64,000 nucleotides of DNA from Dermanyssus gallinae (GCA_003439945.1 QVRM01002168.1:79654-143653), one strand, 5' to 3'; positions 32,288-43,939 are shown, counted from the stretch's first letter. Notes: generated by a model from the letters alone, not told the origin. Program-made: numbers and translations.

Positions 32288-33074
32288 ATCATAACCGTAT
32301 GCACTTATTTTAAGTAATACATTTTCCCAATGGAAGGAGGGAACGGAATCGTAAAATTATGGCATTGCGATCAAAATGAATCCTTAAAAGACTGTTGTCT
32401 GGCAATAGCAATTTTATTGCCTATAATTTCCGTACCAAATTGATGGTGCTGCGTTACGTGATTGCCGAGTAACTAAGCTTTTTTCGTCTATCATAGTTGT
32501 TGTGTTTTACGTTGAAGCGCTCACGTTTAGAACCGTAACATTTTGCCAAGACGCTTCTGCCCCCTCCGTTAATTGGGAAAAATATTTTCTTGTAGAGTTT
32601 TACCAAACCTTACGAAAAAGCTTAGTTACTCGGCAACTACGTAACGCAGCACCATCTTAGTACGAAAATGGGCATTCAACTTGCTATTGACCGGTAGTCT
32701 TTTGAGTATAAATGTTTGGTTGTAATGGCAACATTTTTGGTTTTGAACGTGAAACCTTCAATGTAACATATCGGCTTTGTATGACATTCTTAAATCCGGC
32801 TATTTGCCTTTCGCTACTTGCGTCGGGTATCATTCAGATTATACAGAACCATTGCCGAACAGGCCGGTATGATCGGCCACTTCATGCATTGACTGGCTCT
32901 TCCACAAACGTAAATTTTGCACAGCTATGTAAGAGAAAAAAAATACAGAATAACTACTTAATAAATTTCATCCTCATTCGTATACAAGCCGTTTACGCCC
33001 CCTCCTTCCACTGGGGAAATTTATTTTCATGCCGAGTTCTACCAAACTTTTAAATAAGTGCATACGGTTATGAT
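32288..33074. mobile_element. Non-coding inverted-repeat element (foldback/MITE-like)
   Basis: The outermost 23 bp (32288-32310) are a perfect reverse complement of 33052-33074. Inward, 32322-32341 matches the complement of 33000-33018 imperfectly (around TGGAAGGAGGG). The right arm carries about 24 bp absent from the left. No transposase frame is present. Inside sits a second, smaller inverted repeat (32431-32664), and a diverged extra copy of the arm motif (CCCCCTCC to TTTTACCAAAC) lies at about 32563-32610. This fits a MITE or foldback element with a related element nested in it. Clean target duplications were not identified. Confidence 0.65.
32431..32664. repeat. Inner inverted repeat (234 bp, arms about 50 bp)
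   Basis: The left arm (32431-32487) and right arm (32612-32664) are reverse complements over nearly their whole length. Shared strings include ATGGTGCTGCGTTACGT and GCCGAGTAACTAAGC. The arms differ by a few substitutions and a small indel near the outer edge. About 125 bp of loop separates them. Confidence 0.85.
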
Positions 33075-34086
33075 AGACTCTGAATATAATATCAGGGTAA
33101 CAGTAACACTGTATATATGTATATAACGCAAATTAGTTACCACTGAACCAAGCGCCAGCAAGCTCTTCACTCAAACAGTCGTTGAGTTCTATCAATATAT
33201 GAGCTTGATATCACTATCTGTATATTTGTTTAGGGGACATTTTCGTATGACCCGTGAGGCCGTAAGTAAATTACCATTTAATACGTCTGCAATTCCACGT
33301 ATATAGCATTATTCTGGCCACGCCGCTGTCTCTTTACTTTTGTTTTGTCCCCTGACTAGACTGGAAACACAACCCGAGTGTTCTCGGCCGAGACCGTCAG
33401 CAGAGAAAAAAAAGTAGGTAAGTAACGGCATAGGGCCGTCCTGGGCCATACACGTTACGTGATTGCCGAAACGCCTGACGCGTAAGACGCCAAGTCCTCA
33501 CATCGTGTGTGGCGATCTCACTGTGCGGCGAAACATAGACGGCCGTTGGCGCGGCGCGGGTGAGTGTCGTCCACGATATGCTGTGTGAGGTATCGGGTCA
33601 TCAGGCCCGCCATTTTTAAACTGAGCGACATGAGAACATGCGCTAGGCCAGCTGAAGAGGACGAGGCGGCGGCGGCTACAGAGAGAGATAAATAGAGGGA
33701 GATAGAAAGGTAGATAGATAGATAGAGAGAGAGAGAGGGAGAGAGAGAGAGAGCGGAGAAGTTGTTCCTCTGAGGCTGGGACTTTCTGGCTAGTCGACGT
33801 AATAGCCTTTGGGGAAGTCCTATAACGCCGACTGGGGGCCGACTGTCCATAATGTATCAGTAGAGGCTCGGCGAACGCGACCGACCGGCCGACCGGCAGC
33901 CAGAGCAGCCGCCCGCCACCTAGTCTCAACTAAGGCTGACTGACAGATAGCAGCCAAGTCGAAGGCGGCAATGGAGCGAACGAGGTGTCCCCCGAGGGTG
34001 TCCGAGTCTCCTCAATCCCCACCCCACCACCACCCCCCCCCCCCTCGGCAACGGCTAAGAGGAGCTGTGGGCGTGTTTGGGCCCCT
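33075..34086. other. No recognised gene; purine-rich repeat
   Basis: Contains a TAGA/GAGA microsatellite at about 33679-33753 and a C run at about 34036-34052. The open frame of 143 codons on the minus strand crosses the purine repeat. Confidence 0.5.
33679..33753 (+). repeat. (GA)n/(GATA)n microsatellite
   Basis: GAGAGATAAATAGA leads into GATAGATAGATAGA and (GA)n. Confidence 0.9.

Positions 34087-34113
<27 letters not shown>
34087..34113. repeat. (TA)n microsatellite
   Basis: Thirteen TA units. Confidence 0.95.
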
Positions 34114-34117
<4 letters not shown>

Positions 34118-35776
34118 GATGTTTGCCAACGTCGTCATCTTCTGTTTCTTCTCTTTTCGGACTTCTGGCCTGCGTGCCTGTGGCCTATCCGCTAGCCTTT
34201 CTCTGCATTCTTCATTCATTCTTTCATCATATAGGCTTTTCTGCTGCCTTCCGTCACGACTTGCGCGACGCCTCAGCAGCCGACGACTAATGGACGAGCA
34301 ATGCACGAACACAGTACGGCCGCCACGAAAACCCGAGCGTGTAAATTTCTCTCTCCTCCGCAAACTCTTCCTCCCCCCGTTCCCTCTCTCTCTCTCTCTG
34401 TCGCGTTCTCTCTTTCTTCCGCTTACTGTATCCCTTCCAGCTGGTAAAGGACTTTCCGCCAAGAACAAGAAAAAAAAGCTTGTCTCTGCCTGTTGTCGCG
34501 CCGTCGTTGGTGATGACGATGATGATGATGATGATGATGACGAAGCTTGTCCCGCCACTGACTCAGCCTCAAAAGAAAACACGCGATCAAAGAAAAACAC
34601 AGATGTGACACGACAGAAAGTGACTACTAAGTGAGTGAGTGAGTGACTGAGAGACGGAGGAAGGGCGAGATATATTAAGTGAGAGCTAGAGTTTGATAAT
34701 AGTAATAATTTTCTCGGCCCGAAGGCAGATCATCAATGGGCGACGCAATTGCGTCGCATGCCACATTGCAGTATAGCGAGTTGCTGGACGAGTTGGACAT
34801 TGAAACGTGAACGACTGTGCGAAGCCGACGCCAGCCATCTTATACGGGAAGATGGGAAGAGAGCACAGTCTAATCTGCACAGTTAATGATAGTTTATGCG
34901 TATTCATCTAACTTGCTTTGCAGGGGCACAACACCTCGTCATTTTGACTACGTTTGTCTTGGCTGCATCCAGACGCGGTCCGATTGGACGCAGGTTCTTA
35001 GTTCAGTAAGGCTCAAGCAAACGGCAAGCCCAACAAACATCTCCTAATTTATCTATAGAGGCAACTGGTGTATAGCTACGTTCCAAGATAGCGGAAACGA
35101 TCACCATCTCTACGGCATAGTCATCTGACGTCTTCTGGTCCATGCTCGGCCGTCGTGTCGAACTGCTGCCAGTATGGGCTGTGATCAACAACAATAGGGC
35201 ACCTGTCAAACAAAGCAGCTTCTGTGGTTCTTAGAAAAATGAATAAGACAATAAAGAGGGAGATGGAAGTTCATACTCTAGAGGTTTTCTTTTGTGCCGA
35301 ACATCTGGCGAACAATGCAAATGTGATGAACACAATAAAGTAAATGCTGAAAACACGATGCGCGGATGCATTTTTAGGCATTTCAAGCGCGGTTTGGGTT
35401 AAATTGCGTTAACTGAATAATATGACTTCAGCGGCTGCTTGAATTAGACTGGGTGCTTGTGCGGCGTTAGGCCTGCGTTGCTTCGACGCACTGGTGCGGA
35501 AAGCAAAACCCAATTATTGAGGAATGCATTGAGCTGCAATTATGCAATAAAAAAGATTGGCCCCATGTACCTGAGCAATCACATAAGATTCTATTAGGTT
35601 GGCTGTACGTGCACATCACTTTCTGCGTCTCTTGCAACCGCGTTTAACCTCTACCGTCAAAGAGCCCTATTACTGAGATGGGAAGATGATCCACGTGTTT
35701 ATGCACTTCGACATTCGTTTGGCATCACGTTTGCTGCAGAATCTACTATTATGGACGGATTTAATACAAAATATAA

Positions 35777-35783
<7 letters not shown>
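34114..35783. other. No recognisable gene
   Basis: 34114-34640 is GC-rich with (CT)n near 34384-34400 and (GAT)n at 34510-34541, and long frames open on both strands. 34640-35783 is plainer, with only short frames. Confidence 0.45.
34510..34541 (+). repeat. (GAT)n microsatellite
   Basis: About ten GAT units, with GAC interruptions at the ends. Confidence 0.92.
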
Positions 35784-35807
<24 letters not shown>

Positions 35808-35808
35808 G
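35784..35808. repeat. (TA)n microsatellite after poly-A
   Basis: An A run leads into eleven TA units. Confidence 0.93.
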
Positions 35809-36037
35809 TATTCGTTCATAGAAGTATTTATAATTTTTTTCTGGTGTAATTATTTTGTATACATGCGTTTCGGTATAAAATATGTGGATGGTATAAATGC
35901 AAACTCGGGCGCCGCTATCCTACTACTTTTCATTGTTTCTATATGCTGTGTTGTATGCGCTTGTGCAATGTTGTGTATTAAGGGCCAAGTACATCAGATA
36001 TCGGGTAAGGTGGGTAAAGACACGCACACACCACGCT

Positions 36038-36150
36038 CATTGTTGTTCATTTTGTTGTTGTCGTTATTGTTGTCGTCGTTGTTGTTGTTGTCGTCGTTGT
36101 TATCGTTGTTATCATTGTTATCATTGTTATCGTTGTTGTTGATGTTATTG
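36038..36150 (+). repeat. Impure (TTG/TCG/TTA)n triplet repeat
   Basis: About 110 bp of TTGTTGTCG-type triplets, with a TTATCATTG sub-repeat at 36100-36135. Confidence 0.9.
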
Positions 36151-36311
36151 CTGTTGTCTTTTTCCTTGCATCTCCACATCGAGTCGCCGCGGGCTGCTCT
36201 TGTTAGCCGCGCCTGGTAGACACAACCGTGTATTCGGTTCACGTGTAACGAACGAGCTAACTGATGCGTTATCGCTTGACATTGGGGAGACATGCCTACC
36301 CTGGAAGAAAA

Positions 36312-36313
<2 letters not shown>

Positions 36314-36349
<36 letters not shown>
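36314..36349. repeat. (TA)n microsatellite
   Basis: Eighteen TA units. Confidence 0.97.
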
Positions 36350-36351
<2 letters not shown>

Positions 36352-36721
36352 TGAGGGACAGAGAGAGGAAGGTTTTGACACTAATACATTCTACGGTCGC
36401 AGAGGAGTGTGCCCATGGGCACACGTGGCGTTTAACTACTGCTAGGTAGTACGGACGGAACTGCTAGGAAGTAGTACCTTTAACACAAAGCTAATACAAA
36501 ATCAAATTGGATCGCATCGAACAGGCGGAGATCTATAAGACCACATCGGCGTCCATCTCGTCCTCTGCGACTGTTTCGGGCAAATGAAACGGGCTCCTTG
36601 CTTGGATCTGTTCTCTTCACCATGGCGCCTACGGCGGAGTGGAGAAACTCGACGACGGTAGCTCGCGTGACGAACGTGTAGCCGCATACAAATTTTGCTT
36701 TGAGATAAGCTAGCACGACCC

Positions 36722-36723
<2 letters not shown>
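36350..36723. other. No recognisable gene
   Basis: Overlapping minus-strand frames at 36480-36726 are not recognised. Confidence 0.45.

Positions 36724-36759
<36 letters not shown>
36724..36759. repeat. (TA)n microsatellite
   Basis: Eighteen TA units, about 170 bp upstream of the R2-like fragment. Confidence 0.97.
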
Positions 36760-36760
<1 letters not shown>

Positions 36761-36928
36761 CGCTCCGAGTAATATATTTTTTTTATAATCGATTTAATGA
36801 ATTGTAGAACTCGTCAAAGCAAATAGTTTTTCCAATGGAACATGGTCTCTGAGAAGTTTTGTTTCGGAGTGAGAGTGAAATTACTACTATTTGTGACACT
36901 AGTTTTTTGCCCGACATAGGAGCATGAA

Positions 36929-37728
36929 ATGTGCTGTTGCGAGACAGCCAGAACCAAACGTATGGCAATGCGAGCTGTGGTTGCGAAGATTTTAAAAAAA
37001 GCACACGAAACGCCCTTTGTACATTACTGGATTAAGGGTATGCCCTACCTATCTGGTAAGGAGTATTTAAATCTACTAAAGCTTAGGATCAACGCACTAC
37101 CAACGCGTGCCAGCTTGGCCAGAGGACGCCCGGGCTACAACACACGTTGTAGGCACGGGTGTCATGCGCCTGAGACGTTGGCTCATGTCGCTCAGATGTG
37201 CGATACAACACACAAACAAACTATAAAGAGACATGACGACGTCTGTGATCGCGTGGCGCGTCTTCTCCGCGAGAGGGGTCATGAGGTGGTTCGTGAGCGA
37301 GTATTCCGTCGACCGGGCGCACCGGGTCTACGCCCAACCTCGTAATAACAACACCTACCGAGGTCTGGGTTTTAGATGCCGAGGTTTGCGGCCCGAACCG
37401 GGACTTGGCAAAAGCGCGGCAGGACAAGATCACCAAATATGACGTCGAGTTCCTAAGAGCGGCGCTCCCCGACCCGCAAAAACCTCGCAGATTCGGATCC
37501 ATCACTATCTCTATGAGTGGTGTATGGGACTCCGAATCTGCGAGGACGCTCTTGGGGCTCGGCGTCACGAAGAAGAATCTTATGGATCTTACCGTTTTAA
37601 CGTCGCAAGGAACCTTGAGGATATACCGCTCGCACCGGGTCCATAAGAGCGGGGGCTGCCATCAAGCAAGGACACGGACAGCTGATTCTTTACCTCACGT
37701 GACACCTTTTTACCACCATTTTTATTGA
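36929..37728 (+). pseudogene. R2-like non-LTR retrotransposon, C-terminal part (truncated, frameshifted)
   Basis: Encodes the end of a reverse transcriptase/endonuclease polyprotein of the type that carries a restriction-like endonuclease. From about 37055 the frame reads EYLNLLKLRINALPTR, then LARGRPG, the linker R2-type elements have just before their zinc motif. Next comes the zinc-binding CRHGC-(x7)-HVAQMC (about 37150-37200), then IKRHDDVCDRVARLLRERG. Near 37330 the frame shifts by one base at CGCCCAACC. The next frame carries LVITTPTEVWVLDAEV, in the position of the PD-(D/E)xK-like nuclease core, followed by KITKYDVEFL and SITISMSGVWDSES, as in the nuclease tail, ending at TGA 37726. 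The polymerase domain and everything upstream are missing, so the copy is 5'-truncated and dead. It is not in 28S rDNA. Confidence 0.8.
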
Positions 37729-37787
37729 GGCGAGCACTGCCGAGGCTGCAAACGTATTGTTAATGAATAATAAATCATCACAATATT
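37729..37787 (+). other. 3' untranslated tail of the R2-like fragment
   Basis: About 60 bp of sequence after the last stop, containing AATAATAAA and running into (TA)n. 5'-truncated LINE copies often end in a short 3' tail with a simple repeat. Confidence 0.4.
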
Positions 37788-37806
37788 TATATATATATAT
37801 ATATAT
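37788..37806. repeat. (TA)n microsatellite at the retrotransposon 3' end
   Basis: Nine to ten TA units. It may be the element's tail or a pre-existing tract. Confidence 0.9.
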
Positions 37807-37904
37807 CCTCCTTGGCCGTACTGAAAACTTCGACGGCAGGAGCACGGGCCCTGCGCGTGCATACACCCCGTCGCTATCTTTGGCCCTCTGTCAATCTTTA
37901 CGGT

Positions 37905-37956
37905 GACCAACGACGAGTTCGAATTGCGTAGACGCAATTCGAACTTGTCGTTGGTC
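37905..37956. repeat. Hairpin 1: 25-bp arms, 2-base loop
   Basis: The left arm (37905-37929) is the reverse complement of 37932-37956 with one mismatch. Loop AG at 37930-37931. The outer part of the arm is GACCAACGAC. Confidence 0.95.
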
Positions 37957-37962
37957 GGACGG

Positions 37963-38016
37963 AGGTTGCATTGCAGTTCGAATTGCGTAGACGCAATTCG
38001 AACTGCAATGCAACCT
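37963..38016. repeat. Hairpin 2: perfect 26-bp arms, 2-base loop
   Basis: The left arm (37963-37988) is an exact reverse complement of 37991-38016. Loop AG at 37989-37990. The inner 14 bp of each arm (GTTCGAATTGCGT region) are shared with hairpin 1. The outer parts differ (AGGTTGCATTGCA here). Confidence 0.97.
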
Positions 38017-39000
38017 ACGTTCACCATTGCGGGCCGTTCGCGTGTGCCGGACCTCGATATTTCTCTGTACCTTACCAGTAAGCGCTGCTAGGTTAGATAG
38101 CAGACCACGAACCGACGAACAGATCAAATCATTTCCAGCACTCATTGAACATCAAAGTGGTTCTTGAACCTGAGAGCGGAGGTTATAAACTCATGAGAAT
38201 CAAACCATGCATCAAGTATTCGAAAGAGTGTTCGGAAGGCGGCCGCAGTAGTTAATATGACACATAATTAACTACAATTAAAAATGCTATAAATAAGTGT
38301 CAAGTAATCGTAGATGTTGATGTGATGCAGCATTACAAACAACGATCATCAGGAAGATAAAATGTTGCAATGATACGACCATGATTCTCTTGGAGTCAAG
38401 GAAGCCTGGGATGTAACTGTGTCCGACTCACCCACACCCCTTTATGGGGCGAAGAAGAGTACTTCAAAGTGGCGGTGTGTAGCGGAGGAGGTTGAGAAGA
38501 GCAAATGTCGCGGGTACTCAAATGTTGGACAGGCGTACAAATTCACACCGTTCGCCCACATGTAAATGTTGCTTAATCACGTCTGGACGGTTGTAACGGA
38601 TAACGCAGCCAAGTACATTTGCCAACGAACTATGTCGGTCCACACTCACGCATATATGGTCACTGATTAGTGAACGTAGGCGCCATCTATTCGTTGACTA
38701 AACCACACCCTCCTATGACACGAAAATAAGTATGTTATTGGCGCCAGGAAGGTGCCCATTTTTATGTCCTCACGTCATCATCACCCGCAGCAGCGGTAAC
38801 CATCGTCATTATTTTCGCCATTACGAATAATAATCATAATCATGATAACAATAGTACCAATACTAATAGTAGTTTTCGTTGCGCCAACGGTGCTAGAGTA
38901 GTAGCCGTGTACGTTTTAGGTTGTCGACGCCAGACCAAAAGAGAGCAGAAAAAGACCACGCGCGCCCGTCAGACTCCTGTTGCTGCGGCTACTATAGAAC
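38017..39000. other. No recognisable gene
   Basis: Only short frames. A few ATAATCATAATCATG-type repeats lie near 38826-38850. Confidence 0.5.
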
Positions 39001-39005
39001 CACCC

Positions 39006-39038
<33 letters not shown>

Positions 39039-40311
39039 ACAGCAGGTTGTTTACCACACAAACAAGCGTAGGGAAGAAGATTCTGCCATCTCACTAGGGC
39101 ACTGTTGACGGTGGCCTGATGACGATGATGATAAGGACCGTGTTGATGAATGGTGGTGGTGGTGGTGAATGAGTGTCTTCCAAGCAGACAAGAACTCATT
39201 GTCATCGACGACCAATGCAACAACAACAACAACAACAATAACAATAGTGACAACGACGACGTCGAAGACAAAACCTAACTTGCCGCTGTGACGACAAATC
39301 GATACCAGGATATCACTCTATCTATAGTTGACTTGCCTTGGGCGCATTGCCGCCGGCAACAACAGCAACAACAATAATAACAACAACAACAACAACAACA
39401 ACGTGTTGCAATAATAATAATAGTAATAGCTACAACGTGGTAGCAACGGTTGTGGTAATAATCGTCGTTGTTGTTGTTAACGTTAGCAGGAACCCCGGCG
39501 CCGATCCGACGCAATTCCTCTCGTTAGGTGGTAGGTGGCTGTCATCTTCAACGTGGCCGCCGACGTGGCCGCTAAGTAACAAGTAGGAGAAAGAGGCGGC
39601 GGCGGCGGCGGCGGTGATGGGAACGGGGGCGTGACGACGGACGCACACGGGGGCGCCAGCACGACGAGGACACAATATCCACCGTAATTGATGCCGTGAT
39701 ATGACAAAGAGGATCTTCCTCCGCACCGCCAACGGCCCGCTTCCAGAAGCAACCCTTCCAGGAAGCCGCCCACACTTACACACACTACCTCCATATGCAG
39801 CATGCTGTTTTCAGACATTTGCAGAAACAACACAAGTCAGTGAAAGTGAAACGAAGGCGAACTTTGCCCAACGAACGACGCGCTGTTTGGCATATGGACT
39901 ATATCTACCTGGCGAGTTGTCGGAAGGCTGACATGCTCTTCACCATCCTCCTCCTCCTCATCTCTTCTTTAGGCTGTCTTTGCTGTTGCTGGTATTCAAC
40001 TTGGTTGAACGAGGCCGTAAGGCGAAGCAAATCTGACAACGACACAACAACAGCAACAGCAACGATTACACTACTAGTAATCAACTTGGCCATGGCAGCG
40101 AGATGGCAATTCGTAACAAGAGACAACTTGTGTGGCGAGGAGCACGTAATTTGTTCTTCTCGCAGGACATTCGTCCAGGGTATAGGGATACGAGAATAAG
40201 TTTTGAAATTTTTGCACCTTCATATGCGAAGTGTAGCCCAGCCCGCCAGTAGTTAACCTAAGTTGTTGGCGTGTCACAAAACCTAGTGCAGAGATTAAAC
40301 CATCCACCACG
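39001..40311. other. GC-rich block with triplet repeats
   Basis: Contains (CTA)n at 39006-39039, (CAA)n at about 39218-39245 and 39358-39405, and (GGC)n at about 39595-39617. A plus-strand frame at 39795-40199 (134 codons) includes a hydrophobic run (MLFTILLLLISSLGCLCCCW, about 39935) that could be a membrane segment, but nothing around it supports a gene. Confidence 0.4.
39006..39039 (+). repeat. (CTA)n microsatellite
   Basis: About eleven CTA units. Confidence 0.95.
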
Positions 40312-40346
<35 letters not shown>

Positions 40347-40347
40347 T
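40312..40347. repeat. (TA)n microsatellite
   Basis: About 17 TA units with one phase slip (TAATAT). Confidence 0.95.
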
Positions 40348-41070
40348 CACACACAGGTTCTCTAACCCAGGATGAGACCAGCGCAACAGGGTGCCCCAAA
40401 CAGTTGCTGCATTTCCTCGTTGAATGTCAAACGATAGCGACTGGCGTAAGAATTCAGACGCTTTCGACTCCCCCGTTGAAAGGATAAGGCTTCTACCTAC
40501 CGGCTAATTCAGCTTGAGTGTAAGAGAGCGCCAGAGCCTCTTATTGTCTCGAACGCCAATGGACAAAATTAATGCGGGTAATCAACCAGAGTATCTTCTG
40601 TGTTTGTTAACCTCTGACGAGGTTGACCCCAGCACGGCGTTCTCGGTCCACACCTGCACAGGCCATTAAAGAAGCTTCTCTAACAAGCATGCTTAGGCCA
40701 CACTCAAAGGAGTGTCAGAGTATAGCCATTAAGTCTTTCCTTATCGTCCCTGGATAGATCCGGAGGTTCCAGTACACGGTACGACGGGCTCGGATCACAT
40801 GACAGGCTATGACGAGCCAACTGATTCGCATGATCATCGCGACATCGATAGAGCACGACTAGCTCAACACCAAGCAGCAGTCCAGTAAGCCATACGCGTC
40901 ATCTCGCCCTCAAAAAGAGTCCTGATTCGAGGACAGGGTAGAGAATGTAGCCAAGTTGTAGGCCCTTGACTACTAGCGGCTCGAAGTCTGACTTTGTCAG
41001 CAACAGAAGGGTCTGTTTCTATCAGGGTTGCTAATCGCTTCTTTGCAGGGATTGACCAACTGACCTGAAG
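40348..41070. other. No recognisable gene
   Basis: No long frames. A trace at 40370-40440 (LLHFLVECQ...) resembles the zinc-motif region after non-LTR reverse transcriptases, but it lacks the first cysteine pair and is not called. Confidence 0.4.
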
Positions 41071-41147
41071 TATATATATATATATATATTGTAGTAGAAG
41101 TATATATATATATATATATATATTGTAGTAGAAGTATATATATATAT
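41071..41147 (+). repeat. Compound repeat: GAAG-(TA)n-TTGTAGTA, three units
   Basis: The TTGTAGTAGAAG spacer separates successive (TA)n runs of different length. A (GA)n tract follows at 41148-41178. Confidence 0.92.
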
Positions 41148-41178
41148 GAAGAGAGAGAGAGGGAGAGAAAGAGAGAGG

Positions 41179-41792
41179 GTCACGGTTGGGGAGTCAGAAT
41201 GAACATGATACAGTACAAGCTATTCACGCGTCATAGAGCTTAGCAGAACTTGTCTTTAATTGATCCCCACTGCCAGCAAATCGACTTTTTAAATCTCTTA
41301 CTACCAACCGCGGTCAGACTCTCTTCGGCGTGTGTGTATGTGAGATCACCCGGAGCTGCATCCTAAGTTAATACGTCAGGGGGCCCAGCAAGAGATTCTT
41401 TCGAATTCTCCCTATACAGGATTTTCCACGCTATCCAACGTCGAGTGGTGTCACCCGCTGCTAGCAGATCTACTGCCACTAGTTCTACTACAAGCTCTTG
41501 GCTAATTAACTGACCGGTAGGTAGTGTACAGGTCTGCCGCGAAGCTCTAGGAAGTTCTTGTCCACAGCCTGAATAAGCCCTTCCCCATTATCGTCGGATT
41601 ACTACGCCACTGCCCGCCGCTGAACAGCCTGGTTCACAGACCTGCTCCATTAACTTTGTCAAGTGAATCTATAAAAAATCACTTAGGAGGGAAGATTTAG
41701 CAGAAAAGTATTTAAAACAGGATATAAATATTTATATATATATAAACCTAACATGTATACAACAAATTTGAACACTGTATATATAAACACTA

Positions 41793-41794
<2 letters not shown>
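41179..41794. other. No recognisable gene
   Basis: Nothing identifiable. Confidence 0.5.

Positions 41795-41825
<31 letters not shown>
41795..41825. repeat. (TA)n microsatellite
   Basis: Fifteen TA units. Confidence 0.95.
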
Positions 41826-41828
<3 letters not shown>

Positions 41829-43939
41829 TTTTGTTGTATGATCCACCTGGGTATGAGTCCCTCCATGCAGCAAATATCTGAAAACATTGTGGGAAAAGGT
41901 TACGTCTCCTCTTTCATAGACAGGATTTATCCCACATTGTACTTTAAGACTAAGTATGATATACTTATCTATTGACAAAGCTAAGCATGTTTGAAGCGAT
42001 AGCTGATCGCGGTAGAAACAATAGCGGTGACATCACTACAGCCGCTACTATCAGCGCTATACCAGAATGCATGCTGAAGCACCAAATACAGTTCTAATAT
42101 CACTGCGGCGTAATTTCCGTCTCGCTTTGGAACTTGATATTGTTCAAATTTCTGCCTGTTCGGTCGAAACCGAGGCGTTCCGCGCTTCATTTTTCCACTT
42201 GTCCTGTACGAGCTTGCTACTTTCGTTCTAAAACCCCTTGTAGGACACGACAAATGTTTGAACGTAGGAGCGAGAAGAGTCAAGACTCCAGGACGCCGAG
42301 CTTCTTTTGGAAACGGAAGTGGCCTGTCAGTCCAAGGAAAGTTTTCCCTGTAGGGAAATTGCCGGAATTCCTTTTGAGCCACCCTGCCACGCGTCGAGTG
42401 GTGATAGAGTCCCATGCTCACCCATGCTCGAGGGGCGAGCTCGCAGAAGGGACGTAACGCTTGTCGGGCCTCTCGTGAGGGTGGCATTTTATGCTGACAG
42501 AATCTCGGCCTCCCGTTCTTACCATCCCTTTCAGAGAACTTTAGCTAGCGACGTCACTATGCCGCTAAGATTGCGGGCGAGCTTTAAAGATCGCTGCTGC
42601 GTTTAACTTAGCACAAGTTTGCGCATACACGGCGCCGCTCTTAGCAGAAAAAAAACAAATGTTTGCTTGCTTAGGCCCATATGGAAACAAAGTAAAACTA
42701 TGTAGTGTGTCTATATTTTGCCTAACAACCGAAACGTTACCATGTATTTAAATGGCTTGGCTTTAAGAAAACATGTTTCATTACTATGCGTACTTCATCA
42801 AGTGCTCCAGTGTTTTTAGGCTGCAAAGTATTGCTTTGCTTACTAGAAATGTTGTTGTATTTCTTCTCTAAACTGCAAGCCTTTACCTAACGCAGTAATG
42901 TGGTAATACGTACACCAGTAACAACGAGAGTCAGCTGCTACACGTGTTCTATTAGCGGCGATAGCGTTTCAAGCTAATGGTTTCTTGCTAGTTCTAGCCA
43001 ATCTCGATGCTACTTATTCCACGCATCTAGTGCACAACAAAGTGAAGAGCGCTTGGCAGCCGCATCAAGAGGCAGAGGCCGTTAATATAGCCGGGAAGTC
43101 AGAGGACGGACCGCGGTTAGCTTCTCATCGGGTCGATCTCAAAATAGCTCCTTCATCCTATCAGACGACGTCTATAGAGAAATCAACGACCAGCCAGACG
43201 ATTCAACAGCAGCCGAAAGCAGCACGGTAACAGCCTTCGCCGCACTCGAGCCGACCGAGAACCTGGGGCGGTTGTTAAACAGCCCCAGCTGAATAGACGA
43301 GGTCTAGGGGTTGAATTAGGCCAACAGGAAGGCCAGATGCCAAAACAAGAAAGACCTCGCAAGCCAGAGAAAGAGCCGATTGCGGCTGAAAGGGAGAAAC
43401 ATGGTCAGTATCGGTGATAGGTAATGGAATAGAGTAGAATTCGCAACATGTGCCGCTGAAGGCGAATTAAACGAAACTGTGCCCCTTAACGTGAGTTTGC
43501 ATTGTCGTTCACTGGTGATAAGAAGCAACGAAAACAAACGGCTACGAATAGCTTACATGAGCCGTTTTTTCATGACATGGCACTACTTGACGCTACATCT
43601 TCTGTTTCTATTGTTATCTTCTGTTGTCTAGTGTTATCTAATCATGCTTTGCTTGCTCCTTGTTTTGATCTATTCTCTCTTTTATCCGTATTTCGGTTTC
43701 CTTGCTCTTTCCAGTTAAGTTGACCGCGTTAAATCCTGAAAGGAGCCCAGCGTCCTGATCTACATGACGCATATATAGAAGCGTTGTCAGTTTCACGTCT
43801 ACAGTTGTTACGCTACGAAAGTTTAGTCAAAAGAATAAGTAACGCCCGATCATGATTAAATGTTGAAAGTGAATTGAAATAGTAAACTAACAGCATAGTG
43901 ATTTCGCACTACGGGTTATCCTATCCTTTCGGTGCAGCA
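41826..43939. other. No recognised gene; one unexplained 168-codon ORF
   Basis: On the minus strand, 42487-41981 is open for 168 codons without simple repeats (begins MPPSREARQALRPFCELAPR). It is basic and proline-rich, with no domain or membrane segment I recognise. The opposite strand is also open over most of it. Treated as unproven. Confidence 0.3.

Noticed and set aside
40365..40445. Zinc motif of a non-LTR retrotransposon
   Set aside because: Only the HFLVEC half is seen. The upstream cysteine pair is missing, and the rest is full of stops.
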